DNA of 64,000 nucleotides from Haematococcus lacustris (taxonomy: Eukaryota; Chlorophyta; Chlorophyceae; Chlamydomonadales; Haematococcaceae). The stretch is taken from assembly GCA_030144725.1 (NCBI GenBank), contig JASKMD010000029.1:3911964-3975963 (forward strand), written 5' to 3'. The notes beneath the pieces were generated by a model, which did no database searches, was not told the DNA's origin, and saw only the letters and a list, made by a program, of their open reading frames with translations. Position numbers and translations under genes: made by a program. Every line of letters begins with the position of its first letter. Position 1 is the first letter of the stretch. This document shows positions 23,610-34,157 of the stretch, piece after piece.

Positions 23610-26600
23610 TCATTTTTGGCGCAACTCGACCAACAAGTCAGCCAGGGAGTTTTGGAGGGCGGGCGGCAGAGAGGCGGCAGCAGCTTTGCATGCTGCACTC
23701 TCATGAGCCGCATGGCTGGGCAGCTTCGTGGTGACTTCTGGCGACTCCACACGCAGCTCGTCAAGCTCGTCACTGGCAATGCTGGGGACCCTACAGCAAA
23801 CACCAAGCCATCATCATCAGCACCAGGTTGCCTGCCAGTATGCTGCATGGCATGACAGGACGGCTCTGATGACCTTACATGGACACGCAGCCATGTCGCA
23901 GCCAGCGGCTGACTCAGCATTGTTAGCGGCAGTTTGCTGCATGGCCATGCCATGATGCTGCCTGCAATGGCCATGCCATGATGCTGCCTGCAATGGCCAT
24001 GCCATGATGCTGCCTGCAATGGCCATGCCATGATGCTGCCTGCAATGGCCATGCCATGATGCTGCCTGCAATGGCCATGCCATGATGCTGCCTGCAATGG
24101 ACTTCACATTGGGCTTGCTGACGAGGCAGGGCCTCACCTCAGCCCTACGGACCTCATGCAGACCATGCTGCTCACCTGCATGTGCCCTTCACAGTTGCAG
24201 CGCCTGCCCAGCTCCATGCCACTGTGAACTCCAGGTCGAAGCCATGCCTCTTCTTTCCCCGCACTATCCAGGCATTCGCATGGCCGCTGACATCTGTGAC
24301 TGCTGTGATGGTGACGGACTGGCCACAGTACTTGCCAGCAAGCATGCCACACAGCCGCTCCTTGGCCCACTCAAACCAACTCCTCTCCTCAAACTGCACA
24401 AAAGGTGCAAGACAGGGACGGTATGAGGCACCAGCATCCTCCAAACCTCCATGAGCCCGCTGTAAGCTGCACCGCACTGTAAGCTTCTCCCAGCTGCGAC
24501 GTCCAAACAACGCAAACAAGCTCCGCAGAGGTCGTAGTAATTGTCGTAGTAATTGAGTGAGATTACCCACAGTCAAACATGTTGTTCCTTGTTGAATGAG
24601 TTTTGTTTGTCTCAGGCACCAGCATGGCCATTGAGGCCAGTGAGGAACAGTGTTGGATATGAAGTTGAATGATGGCATGCAGCTGTAGATACCAATAGCG
24701 CAAGACCCCTACACACAAGACCGTAGCCGGCCTTGCAGCTGTGACAGGTTAGTCAGACAGACAGCCCATATGAAGGTGTGTAGAGTTTCCAGGGTTTGAG
24801 GGCTTTCACGGGTTCAGGGTCCCCAGGGTCAGGGTTGTGACCTCAGCACCATGAAGTGCGTCATGCAGCCCAGCCAGCCAACGTGCCCATGCCCAGTTAG
24901 GCAGTTCCTGGGCCATCCTCGTCCCAGCCATAACAGAAAGGCAGCACATGTAGACAGGTGGAGGGGCATCGCATCACCAAGACTCCTGAGGAAAACTCCA
25001 ATTATTACAAGGGGTTGTCGCGGCGACAGTGGATGAATGTCAATGATGACGATGGTGACTGGACCTGGAGGGTGGCCTCCCGAGCTCAGCAGGTGGTGTG
25101 CTGCTAGGCAGTGCGCAGGCCCAGGGGTGCCGACCAGCAGCCAGGCAAAGGTGTCGCTGCGGGATGAATCCACTCAGCAGCTCAGCAGTACAACTCGGGT
25201 CAGTGCAGCAGTGAATGACCAGCAGCCCTGTGAAGAGCAGATATGACCATGAGCAGCGCACCAGGCCTGTGGGTTGGAAGCTCCCAGTAGTACAGGTGCA
25301 CCACTGCCTACTGCACCAAGCATGGAGCCAGCAGCATGACCAGCCTGTCCAGGGCCTGATGTGGTGCCCTGCAGTGACCCCCTGCCATAAGCTCCAACAT
25401 AGCTCCAATACGTAAGCTCCAACATAGCTCCAAGCGCCAAAGCTCCAACATAGGCAGGCAGCCACACAGCAAGCAGCCACAGGGATCCCCGGCCAGCCAA
25501 GCGCACCAAGGCTGAGCAGGCAGCTGAGTCCACCCAGCCCACCAAGGGCAAAGGCCTGGGCAAGGCTGTCTAAGCCAAACCAGCACCACAGCCAGGCAGG
25601 TGGGTAGACAGGGACTGAACTCCAGCATTGCACATGCAGTGCATTGAGGAGAGCAAGTGGCGCCCGCTGAATTAGTGCTGGAGACCCTGGCTGCATGAGC
25701 TGCCAGCCAAGGGCAGGGAGTACCCAGGACTTGGCTGCAAGCAGCTGTGAGACCGCTCACCCAAGGCCCGACAGCAGCAGGCTGGGGTACAGTAGCGTTG
25801 CCTTGCTTTGAGCTGTCATAAGCTCACACAAGTGCATGCTGGTCATGCCAGGACCAGGCTGTAGCCCTGACACAGGGGTCAGGCAATAGTATAGGCGGAA
25901 GACGCCCATGCCATATGTGTGCGAGGGGGTGTACCCTACACTGACACACTGACACCCCTAGTGAGGGTCTCATCATTCTGCCATTGCGTTGGTGCTTGCT
26001 GCCCGCTGGGCTGATGGGAGAAGCGCTGCAGACCAGACCAGCAGTAGAAAGGCGGTGTACTTGCTCGCCCTCTTGATTGGATATGTATGTGGAACATGGG
26101 GTATAGGATATGGCACCCACAGATGGGATGTAACGTGTCTGGACTGCATGGAAGGGTAGTGCCCCACATTCTTAGGTGCGGAGTGGCATGTCTCGGCTGC
26201 ACCTGCCAACATGCCAACATGCCACGTCTTGACTGAGCCTTCATTCAGCAAGCCTTACGGGTGATCCAGTGGTTTAGAATCGCGCCATCACTCGGGAGCT
26301 GGGAGCTGGCAAGGCTGCCCATGGGATAAGGAGAGCCTATAGAGCAGGGAGACTGCCAGCGCTGCCCCACTAGCCATAAGAAGGAGGATGGTGCTGTGTG
26401 TCGAGGCTGAGGCTAAGGCTAAGGCTTACACAACACCACGTGAAGCACAGGGCCAGGGGCACTGCTTGCGGTGGCAGCAATGGTAGCAGCACTGGTTGTG
26501 GCTGCACTGGTAGCGGTCGCGGCACTGGGCTCTGCTTGCGGTGGCAGCACTTGCATGGTGGAGGACAGTGACCTGCTCCCTACCGTGCCAGCTGAATTCC

Positions 26601-26839
26601 ATGTGCTCGTGCCCTCTGCTTGACGCTGCTGCTCCAGCTGTTTCTGGGCGGCAATCTCCTCCTCAGTCAATATCTGCAGTGCATGGATGGAGGGGGCTAG
26701 CAGGAGGCACAGGAGAGGTGGGACAGCAGCATCCCATGTGCTCCTTTCCTCAGACACTGCTCTGTAGCTCACTTTTGGGGGTGGGGCTGGCTGGGAAGAG
26801 CAGGTGCCAGCTGCGAAGTAATCGTAGCTATACACGCCC
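23610..26839 (-). CDS. AHA1/HCH1-type Hsp90 co-chaperone (N-terminal AHA1 domain only)
   Basis: Activator of Hsp90 ATPase, N-domain type. Exons recognised: 26839-26773, 26673-26584, 24393-24176 and 23790-23610, with consistent phases (at least about 184 residues). Key segments are ILTEEEIAAQKQLEQQ, GTSTWNSAGT joined across the 2.2-kb intron to FEERSWFEWAKERL, GKKRHGFDLEFTVAW, KGTC and the exon-4 start VPSIASDELDELRVE, matching the order of the family's N domain. The protein ends soon after (LADLLVELRQK), so the C-terminal START-like domain of full AHA1 proteins is absent, as in yeast Hch1. The first exon is not resolved; the most upstream coding exon starts at GVYSYDYF after an AG near 26840. 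The large intron holds a Fanzor relic and a dispersed repeat. Confidence 0.75.
23939..24100. repeat. 26-bp tandem repeat in the last AHA1-like intron
   Basis: About six copies of a 26-bp unit containing ATGGCCATGCCATGATGC lie between the exons at 24393-24176 and 23790-23610. Copies are nearly identical and contiguous. Confidence 0.95.
24545..24616 (+). repeat. Repeat R, copy 1 (GAGTGAGATTACCCACAGTC core)
   Basis: First of four copies in the window (also about 35270-35405, 52211-52318 and 56438-56565). All share TGAGTGAG(A/G)TTACCCAC and, about 30 bp on, a T-rich TTTTGTTTG-like end. Two of the four copies form the 3' end of internally deleted Fanzor lineage-2 elements, so this copy is probably a solo end fragment. 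It lies in the large AHA1-like intron. Confidence 0.75.
25037..25790 (+). pseudogene. Degenerate Fanzor/TnpB-like gene, lineage 2
   Basis: Reading across frames shows a decayed coding order: a RuvC-II-like block (TTRVSAAVNDQQPCEE), then EQRTRPVGWKLPVVQVHH and VQGLMWCPAV, a basic linker (PAKRTKAEQAAESTQP), and RuvC-III as RWVDRD followed by a stop where the conserved residue should be, then PALHMQCIEESKWRPLN, stop, and KGREYPGLGCKQL. It aligns segment by segment with the relic at 57290-57760 and with 34915-35160. Several stops and frame changes show it is dead. It sits inside the large intron of the AHA1-like gene on the opposite strand. Confidence 0.65.
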
Positions 26840-28295
26840 TGTGCATGCAGCGCAGTCCGTTGGCCTTAGTGTCATGTGCGTAAGCCATGCCCGCTCATTG
26901 TACATGTGCGCAAGGAATGCCCGCCCCGCCTTTGCAGAGTCTGCCATTTGCTTTACTATTACACACGCTCTTCGTGCCTCGCTCCTCGTGCGTTGTCAAA
27001 CGATTGCTTCTGCTCGCGAACGAAAGTATGACGCCTTTCTTTCTTATCGCGTGTCTCTAGAATGTTCCCGCTGGTGGCAGCACAGCACAGCCCCAATTGC
27101 GATGAATGTGACTGATGTTGTTCTATGTTCGATGGATTGTTGTGTGCTGCTGTGTACTACGGCTGCATGCGGTCAGCATGTGGCCTTGTGAGATGGCATG
27201 AAGCAACTAGGGCGTTAGGGCACGACTGTTAACGTTAACATCCTGATGTTTGGGCCTGTTAACGTGGTTTAAAAAATGTTTAACGTAACGTTAACGCCTT
27301 GAGCCTAACACCCTGACGACCCGGAGTGCGATGGGGGTTTGATTGAGGTCTTCTGGCACATAGTATGCACGAATATGCAACACAGTACGCTCCCGACATC
27401 TAAAGAGCCAGGCAATAGGTTTCATTGAGTGGCTTTGCCTCCGAGCGGCTAAGCAAGCCGCTGAGTTAGCCGCGCAGTCATTGTGGTCCTTTTGTTGCAA
27501 CGAATTTCGACACGGCTGGTTGCGCCTAGCATAACAAGCACACAAGCTTGACTAGCTTGTTGACCTTGTTTAATGCTGAAGTTGTAATGTGCCTCCCGTG
27601 GCGCCATAGAGAGATGTAGCCCCCCGGAGTATACTTAGCTAGTCCCGCTAGTGCGGAGAGTGCTTGGCTAGTTAGCCTGATAAGCCCCGCAGCCTGACTT
27701 GCACGACTGCACTGACTTGCACGCCTGACTTGCACGGCGCACTTTGTGCATTTGCGCTTGCGATGCTTGACGCCATCATGCCTGCCACCACCCCAGCTAA
27801 CGGGACAATAGCCTCCTTGTTCGTCACCATTTAAAAAGATCGCCCCCAGAGCTACAGCCAACCCCAAAAGCTACAGCCGACCAGCCATGGCCTGCTACAA
27901 GCACAGTTATATCATGGTGAAACATCACCCGAGCACTGTAGCTCTGCGTGTAGCTTTGGTTCGCGGGAAGGCTGCGTGTGTGCATTGGTTCGAACATTGG
28001 GGTCGCGGTTGCTTCGCCTTCCATCGCGACTGCGGAGCGCCACCTGGCGGTCGTGTTAAACATTTGTTAAACATTCTCCCTTTGTTAAACTTTGGTAATG
28101 GAGTTTTACTCGATTGTAATCGTTAATAGACCTCGTTTTAAGAATCGTTAACTGCAGCGACCTGGTGTATTAACAAAAGTGGTTGCCAACGAACACGTAA
28201 CAGCCGGCCAACACCATCGCAGGTGACAAGAAGCATCACATTGCGCGGCTTCGCCGCGCCTATAGAGCTTCGCCTACGTAAAACTCAATTACACT
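26840..28295. other. Non-coding region upstream of the AHA1-like gene
   Basis: About 1.45 kb that should contain the unresolved first exon and promoter of the AHA1-like gene. The part from about 27220 is less GC-rich and carries several GTTAAC and TTAACG words (27230-27300) and TTTGTTAAAC words (28064-28092). No protein-like frame is visible. Confidence 0.45.
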
Positions 28296-28494
28296 AGATA
28301 ATGGAGTCGCTAGGGTCGTTTCAGGTGGTTTAAAAAGGCTCGGTCTCGGCCCTGGCGCGGGACAGCTCTCGACCTCAGCCAGCGGCCACGTCGCTACGCT
28401 CCGTGTCCGCTGGCTTCGGTCTCGAGCTGCCCCGCGCCAGGGCCTCGACCTCGCCTTTTTAAACCGCCTAAAACGACCCGCGACACCATTATCT
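28296..28494. repeat. Long imperfect inverted repeat (foldback element)
   Basis: Two arms of about 95 bp can pair around a short centre near 28390-28396. The outer ends are AGATAATGG and CCATTATCT; within the arms GGTTTAAAAAGGC pairs with GCCTTTTTAAACC and GGCCCTGGCGCGG with CCGCGCCAGGGCC. No transposase is present. It could be a foldback transposon, a MITE, or a precursor of a small-RNA hairpin. Confidence 0.8.
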
Positions 28495-29218
28495 ACTAAG
28501 TAAACATTGTTTAACAAACCGGGTCATGCTCTATAGGGCGTGTCCGCTAATATTAGTTCCGAGCCAAAAGTGGCGCATTATTAGCGCTAGTTGAAGAGGC
28601 GGGAGCTAGTACCGGGAGCTAATATGAGCTGATTTGAGCTGATATGAGCTGATATGATCTATCGGGAGCTGATCTGAGGTAACCGGGAGCTGATATGAGC
28701 TAGTATGAGCTAATCTGAACAAATCGGGAACTAATATGAGCTAATATAACCTCTGGGGGGGAACCGCCCTAGAAGCAACAGCATACCATTGTGTACATGA
28801 CGGGCCGAGTGAGGGGGCCTGAAGCTCGGACCGGCTAGCTCGCATGGCGATGTGGCGCGCTAGGAGACACCCGTCGTCGACCCCATCCTTACAGCAGTCA
28901 TGATGTATCAACTAGACGACCTACAACACCTACAGCTACACATACCGAGCTGTCTACCCATCTGTCCAAGTCATGCAGCTCACTCAACAACCTAGCTGTT
29001 GCCGTAACCCTGTCAAGTGCATGCGTCTGGGCCCAGCCTCCTGTGTATGTCCTGGGAAGGCAATGCCCAAGCTGGATGGGCGGTTGGCGGGCCCTTGGAT
29101 GCCAGTCCATGCAAGCCTGAATTTAACTAGTCAAAGGTCACATATGGAATGTCAAGGGCGGGTGTTGCCAAGGGGCAAGGGGCGGGAGAGGTGCCATGGC
29201 GGCGCCCAGCTCCTGGGT
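28495..29218. other. Non-coding region with short AGCT-type repeats
   Basis: From 28600 to 28750 the words GGGAGCTGAT and ATGAGCT recur irregularly about ten times. The remainder, up to the GDP-mannose pyrophosphorylase stop codon at 29219, shows no recognisable feature apart from the 3' UTR expected there. Confidence 0.5.
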
Positions 29219-31744
29219 TTACAGGATGATGGCTGGCGTAGGCACACTCTCCTTAATCTCTTTGTGGGGCAGAATGACTGCGCCATTCAAGTACAGCTCG
29301 TCCTTGACCTGCAATACGGCGCAGGAAACATGCATGACCACAACAGGTGCAAGCGGCAGCACTGCAGCTCATCCCACCCCAGAGGCCAGGACGGACACTG
29401 GCACCCAGCTGCAACTGCAAGCACCTCAGCTGCGTGCCTGCTTACCTCCACATCCTCGCCCAGCACGCAGCAGTTCTCCATGCGTGTCCAGGCACCAATG
29501 CGACCCTCCCATCCGATGATGGAGCGCTCCACCTGCGCAGCCAGCACTGGTACACGCTGTGGGCCTGGCCTGGTCTCAGGCTGATGATGTTCTGGATATC
29601 ACCATCTTTTGGCCCGTGCTGCAACTATGCCAGTCACTACGAAGACCGATGTATGCCCTATGTGGAGGGTCCCAAACTTCCATCAAGTCCCCTAACAGGG
29701 CATAGCATCAGCCTTGCAGAACATTGCAGGGCTGGCAGCGCAGAGGTGGGGTACACCTCAGTACTTGGCCTGCGAGCACTGTGCTGCCAGTGGGCCAGCA
29801 GGCAGGTGTGGCAGGGGGTGCTAGGTGCCACTGCCCTTCACCCTGTGGCCTTGCCTTGGAGTGGTCTTTGATGGACACGCCACGCATGATGACACAGTGG
29901 CTGAGGCGCACGCCATTGCCGATCTTGCAGCCCGCCCCAATGGACACGTCAGGGCCGATGCTGCAACCGCTGCCAATCTTGGCGGTAGGGTCAATCAGCA
30001 CATTGCCCTTGAAATCAGGGCCTTTGGTCAGCGCAAAGCTCTTGTGGATGCGCAGGCTGTCCAGGTGCAGGTGCAAACCTGCCAGGCACAGCAACAAGGG
30101 CAAGACCACTTGCGTCTCCTGCCAGGCATGGCACCTGGTGCTGATGCACTTGGCAGTGGCTACGACTGCCATTCAGAATGCATGGAGCGCAAGCTGAAAG
30201 ACAGACCAACAGTGGTCAGACTGGGTAAGCAGCTGTTTGCAGTACACCATGCCACACACACCCTTCAGGTAGTCCTTGGGCTGTCCAATGTCCATCCAGT
30301 AGCCACTGAGGGTGTAGGCGTACAGCTGGCTGTCAGCAGCAATGTGAGGGAACACCTGCGCCCCTCAGGACAAGTCAAGACGGTTAACCCAGGGGGCATT
30401 GCAGGCTGCAACCACACTGCTGCTGTCCATCATGCGCCTCCATGGCCTGCAGCTGCTTGCCAAGCAGGGGCTGTCAGTGCAGCCCCTGAAGCACGGCTGC
30501 TGTGTTTGCCAGCTGGCACAGCTCACCTCCCGCTCAATGGAGGTGGGGCGCAACTCGATGCGGTTGAGCACTGTTGAGGAACACACGTAGATACCAGCAT
30601 TGATCTTGTCACCTACAAACTCCTGCAGGCCATGAACAGAGATGCTGAGCCACAGTGGCAGGTCTCGCTCCCAAGCCATAGGCCACTCAATGCTGCATGC
30701 AGGTAGGCTAGCTGTGGGCAGTACCTTGGGCTTCTCCACAAAACGCTGCACAAGACCATACTCGTCCATGACTACCACGCCATACTTGGTAGGGTCGTCA
30801 ATCTGCATGCCACATGCGCCAGGACATCATGCCCTAGCTCATGCTTTGTGCATCAGAGGCATCAGGCTGAGAAACTGTGCATCACCAGGCACCCACCTTG
30901 GTGACGAGGATAGTTGCCTCGGCATTGCGGGCTTTGTGGAAATCGAGCATTTCCTTCATGGGGTAGTCACAGATCACATCACTGCGGGGAAATCAGGACA
31001 CATAACGCCACTGACAGTGGGCCAGGCTGCTGTGTGGCACTACTTGAAGCCAGTGCATTCAGCGTTGCCGAGGGTACACAGGCGCTGTGACTGACCTGTT
31101 CAACACAAAGAAGGGCTTGCCAGTGCCATCATCAAGAAGGTGACGAGCCAAAGCAAGAGGACCAGCAGTGCCCATGGGCTCTTTCTCCTGCAAGCTCAGG
31201 GTGGGACCATACACAAACAGCCCATCTATTGGAAGGCAGGAGCATGCTGTGCTGCAATAGCCATAACCGCTGCTAAGACCAAGATGCTGTCCAATAGTGG
31301 CTAGTGCTGCACCAGCTGCTCGCCAGCTGTACCTGGGAGCACACGATCTTCACGCCCAGCTTGTCCTGCCATTCATTGATGAAATTGTACATCACCTGCA
31401 CGCATCGCGCGGCGCTGTCCCGTGTCGCATGTCCCGTGACAGCTTGTTATTGTTTAAGCCTGGGCGCCCACCTCTGGGCGATAGTTGATGGCCAGCACCA
31501 CCTCATTAACTCCAGCAATCTTTAGAGCCTACAGGCCCGCATCCCGCTCGAAAGCTGTTGGTGCCAGGTCCGTCGCATCTTGGGGACAGCCGTGCAATGG
31601 CACTGGACCCACCTGTATCTGGTGCACAATCATCGGGATGTTGGCAAACTCCACAAGCGGCTTGGGGCAGCTCAAAGTCAATGGCCTCAAGCGCGTGCCG
31701 TAGCCACCGACGAGGATAAGAGCCTTGTATCCCTCGTCAGCCAT
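29219..31744 (-). CDS. GMPPB: Mannose-1-phosphate guanylyltransferase (GDP-mannose pyrophosphorylase, beta type)
   Basis: Makes GDP-mannose from mannose-1-phosphate and GTP in the cytosol, for N-glycans, GPI anchors, wall glycans and, in plants and algae, ascorbate. Eleven exons (31744-31613, 31528-31472, 31395-31333, 31187-31096, 30981-30897, 30802-30725, 30622-30527, 30355-30262, 30078-29855, 29532-29446, 29308-29219) total 1,098 nt or 365 residues, close to the usual 360. It opens with [19 protein letters not shown], the nucleotide-binding signature, followed by [18 protein letters not shown]. Later come [29 protein letters not shown] and a left-handed beta-helix of hexapeptide repeats ([20 protein letters not shown]). 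It ends [11 protein letters not shown]. The intron after exon 9 uses a GC donor. No lesion seen. Confidence 0.97.
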
Positions 31745-32162
31745 TGTGCTCTTGTCGCTGCTTGGTAAACTGGGCTGGTACTGGAGCCTGGTACAAGCTG
31801 CCGTTCGTGTGCGCTGCTCTGACTGAGATGTGCTGAGTTCCGTACTACTAAAACGCGTGTCCGTCCACTTTTCACCAGCTTGACAGGGTGTGGGTCACTC
31901 CCGCAGTCACCAGCGCGCGCGCGGAAGTTGCGTTGCCAAACTGGCAACGCGTGCATCGACGCGACAACCCGGCGTAACGAAGTGGTCTTGATGGGCAAAT
32001 GATGGGCGGGCGGACGGGCAGGTTTCCCCCTCGGACTCACCCCGCAACTGCACACAACGCTTACACACAAGCGAGCTGGCAGAACCTGCACCTACAGCCC
32101 TCTCGCTAATCTATACGTAAGTTGATTTCATAGACAAGTTGCGAGTTCATAACTGTAATGGC
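31745..32162. other. Upstream region of the GDP-mannose pyrophosphorylase gene
   Basis: About 420 bp expected to hold the promoter and 5' UTR of the minus-strand gene. I see no TATA box, repeat or open frame that I can support. Confidence 0.4.
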
Positions 32163-32330
32163 TTACAAAGGCTCTTGTTCACACACATCTAGTTGTGAGG
32201 GGTTGCGTGGTTCGTGGTGGGGTTGACTTGCTGTACCTGGCCACTGGCCACTTGCGCCGCCTCTTGTGCAATAGAGCCCAGCCAGGCACGTACACGCACT
32301 CTTGGCCTGGCCTGCCCGGCTTAGGCAGGT
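32163..32330 (-). pseudogene. Relic of a Fanzor lineage-1 3' end
   Basis: On the minus strand this matches the last coding segment and 3' flank of the copies at 46310-46480 and 13420-13575: GGCAGGCCAGGCCA, then a diverged match of the final basic tail and CAAGTGGC, then ACCCCTCACAA and ATGTGTGTGA in the same order and spacing. There is no RuvC motif left. This is a third, older lineage-1 copy. Confidence 0.55.
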
Positions 32331-34157
32331 TAGGTCTGAAGTCAGGCGACCCCAACTAACAAAAAATGGCAGGAAATGATAGGAAACCGACCCCTGGTAA
32401 TCAAAACGACGCCGCGTCTCAGCCACGTGGTTTCTACTTATGTTTCGAACATCCCTGGATAGAGGACTCTGTCAGCTGTGCGGTGCAGCTTGTAACATTA
32501 AATATTGTGCAGTGTGCTGAGTGCTATGGCGGCTCAAATCTTGACATTCAAATTCATGCCAGTTTTGCTCATGCGGGCCTCGCCGCGACCGACCGCCGCG
32601 ACCGACGTGGCCCAGTAGCCTCTGCAAACAGTCAGGGACAGTCGCCGCAGTCAAAACAATGCACATGGCACGCCAAACCGATGTAACGACGCCCCTCCAC
32701 CCATGCTCGGAAGTATACGAGGCTGCTGCATTGCTTGACCGCTTCGTGAGTAGTACCTACTACCTGGCCACTCGGTAAGGCCACTCAAGGTGTGTAGGAC
32801 CATTGCTACGTTACCTTGCTCGATATGTTGGGTCCGATCCCTCCCGCCCGCCCTCCGCTTGCGTGTCGAGCTTGTGTCCAACTCCGCCCTGACCCCCTGC
32901 TGCTCAGCTGGAGGGGTGGGCAGCCCAGGGGAAGCACCAGCACCAGCTGCCTGCTGCTGCCAGGGGGGTGCAGCAGGAGGGGGGGGCAGGTCAGGGGCGG
33001 CACCAGCACCAGCTGCCTGCTGCTGTCAGGGGGGTGCAGCAGGAGGGGGGGGCAGGTCAGGGGCGGCACCAGCACCGGCACCTGCTGCTACCCCCAGCTC
33101 ATCTTTTAGGCCGTTAGGGCAGTGCAGATAACCAGCTCTTGGTGAATTATTCAGAGCCTGAAGGTGGGCATCCCGCCGGCTGCGCCCCATTGGGGTGGGC
33201 TGGAGTTGCTAGGGCCGGGACAAGGAGGGAGGGGGAGATGGGTGGAGGGGGGGGGTGGGATTGGGAGGGGGTAGCAGGGGTGGGAGGGCAGTGAGGGGGC
33301 TGGGAGGGGGTGGGAGGGGGGGTGGAGTGCGGGGCTGAGGTTGGGAGGGGGTGGCGGGGGTGGGAGGGCAGTGAGGGGGGGCTGGGAGGGGGTGGGAGGG
33401 GGGGGGCATTCCTGCGGGGGGCATTCCTGAGGGGGGGGGTGGGGCTGCCAGGGGGTGGTCCGGTTGGGCTAGTCAGCACTGCAAGGCAAAGTTAGGTCAC
33501 GCCAAAGTATGTTCCCACGAGCCTGATCAACTAATTGCCATGCTTTCTTCTCCAGCAGTTGTGGCGTTGAGTAAGGAACAGAGTTATGTATCGAAAAACT
33601 GGAAAGTCACAGTGGTCAGCTCACAACAGCCATTTTGTGGATGAGGGTCCCTTTTCCTGTGTGACTAGCGAGAGAGAGACGCACATTTCCCGCATTTGCA
33701 GCAATGTCGATACATCACAGGCCCAGCGATGGCCCTCCAACACCGCCTGCACCAACAAAAGGCTTGCGGAGTGAGCCTGGCGGGCTAAACATAGATTGTA
33801 CTTCAGGCTCGATGCCAGGCGGAGTTCCCTCATTGGTGCCACTACTCACCACTTGAACAATCGGTTGTGAGCAGCTGAGGTGTGTCCGCGCTCGCTTGCG
33901 CCGGCATGGACTCTGATGCAAGGATTAACGCGCCGCTTGCCAGTAGATGCGGAGTAATTCGCAGGTGCCAATGCAACAAACGCTATCGCAACCGGTGCAC
34001 TTTGTTGCGAGTACTTGCATGAAGATTACCAACCCCATGTTGGGACATCCTGATCTGAAGGCGTCAGGTTAGGTGTCTGAAAGTCTCAGCTACGCCTTCA
34101 CTGCCTGCCTGGTACGGCTGTGAGGTGCCTGTTGCCTGGCATAAACACCATGTAATT
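32331..34157. other. Non-coding region rich in G-rich minisatellites
   Basis: Contains a tandem duplication of about 77 bp at 32930-33085 (CAGCACCAGCTGCCTGCTG units) and a G-rich minisatellite at 33200-33470 with TGGGAGGGGGT-type units. Both give spurious open frames. A 27-bp word found also at 9150 and 49356 (plus strand) lies at 34020-34045 in opposite orientation. No gene recognised. Confidence 0.55.

Noticed and set aside
23939..24100. Possible CRISPR-like array
   Set aside because: The 26-bp units are contiguous with no unique spacers, and the DNA is eukaryotic. It is an ordinary minisatellite.
25040..25696. 218-codon minus-strand frame
   Set aside because: The plus strand here carries recognisable, though decayed, Fanzor segments. 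The minus frame has no domain and is an antisense shadow.
29973..30577. Plus-strand frames of up to 250 codons within 29.8-30.6 kb
   Set aside because: They are antisense to well-conserved GDP-mannose pyrophosphorylase exons.
33147..33495. Proline-rich and glycine-rich frames on the two strands
   Set aside because: They come from the G-rich minisatellite at 33200-33470 and have no neighbouring exons.
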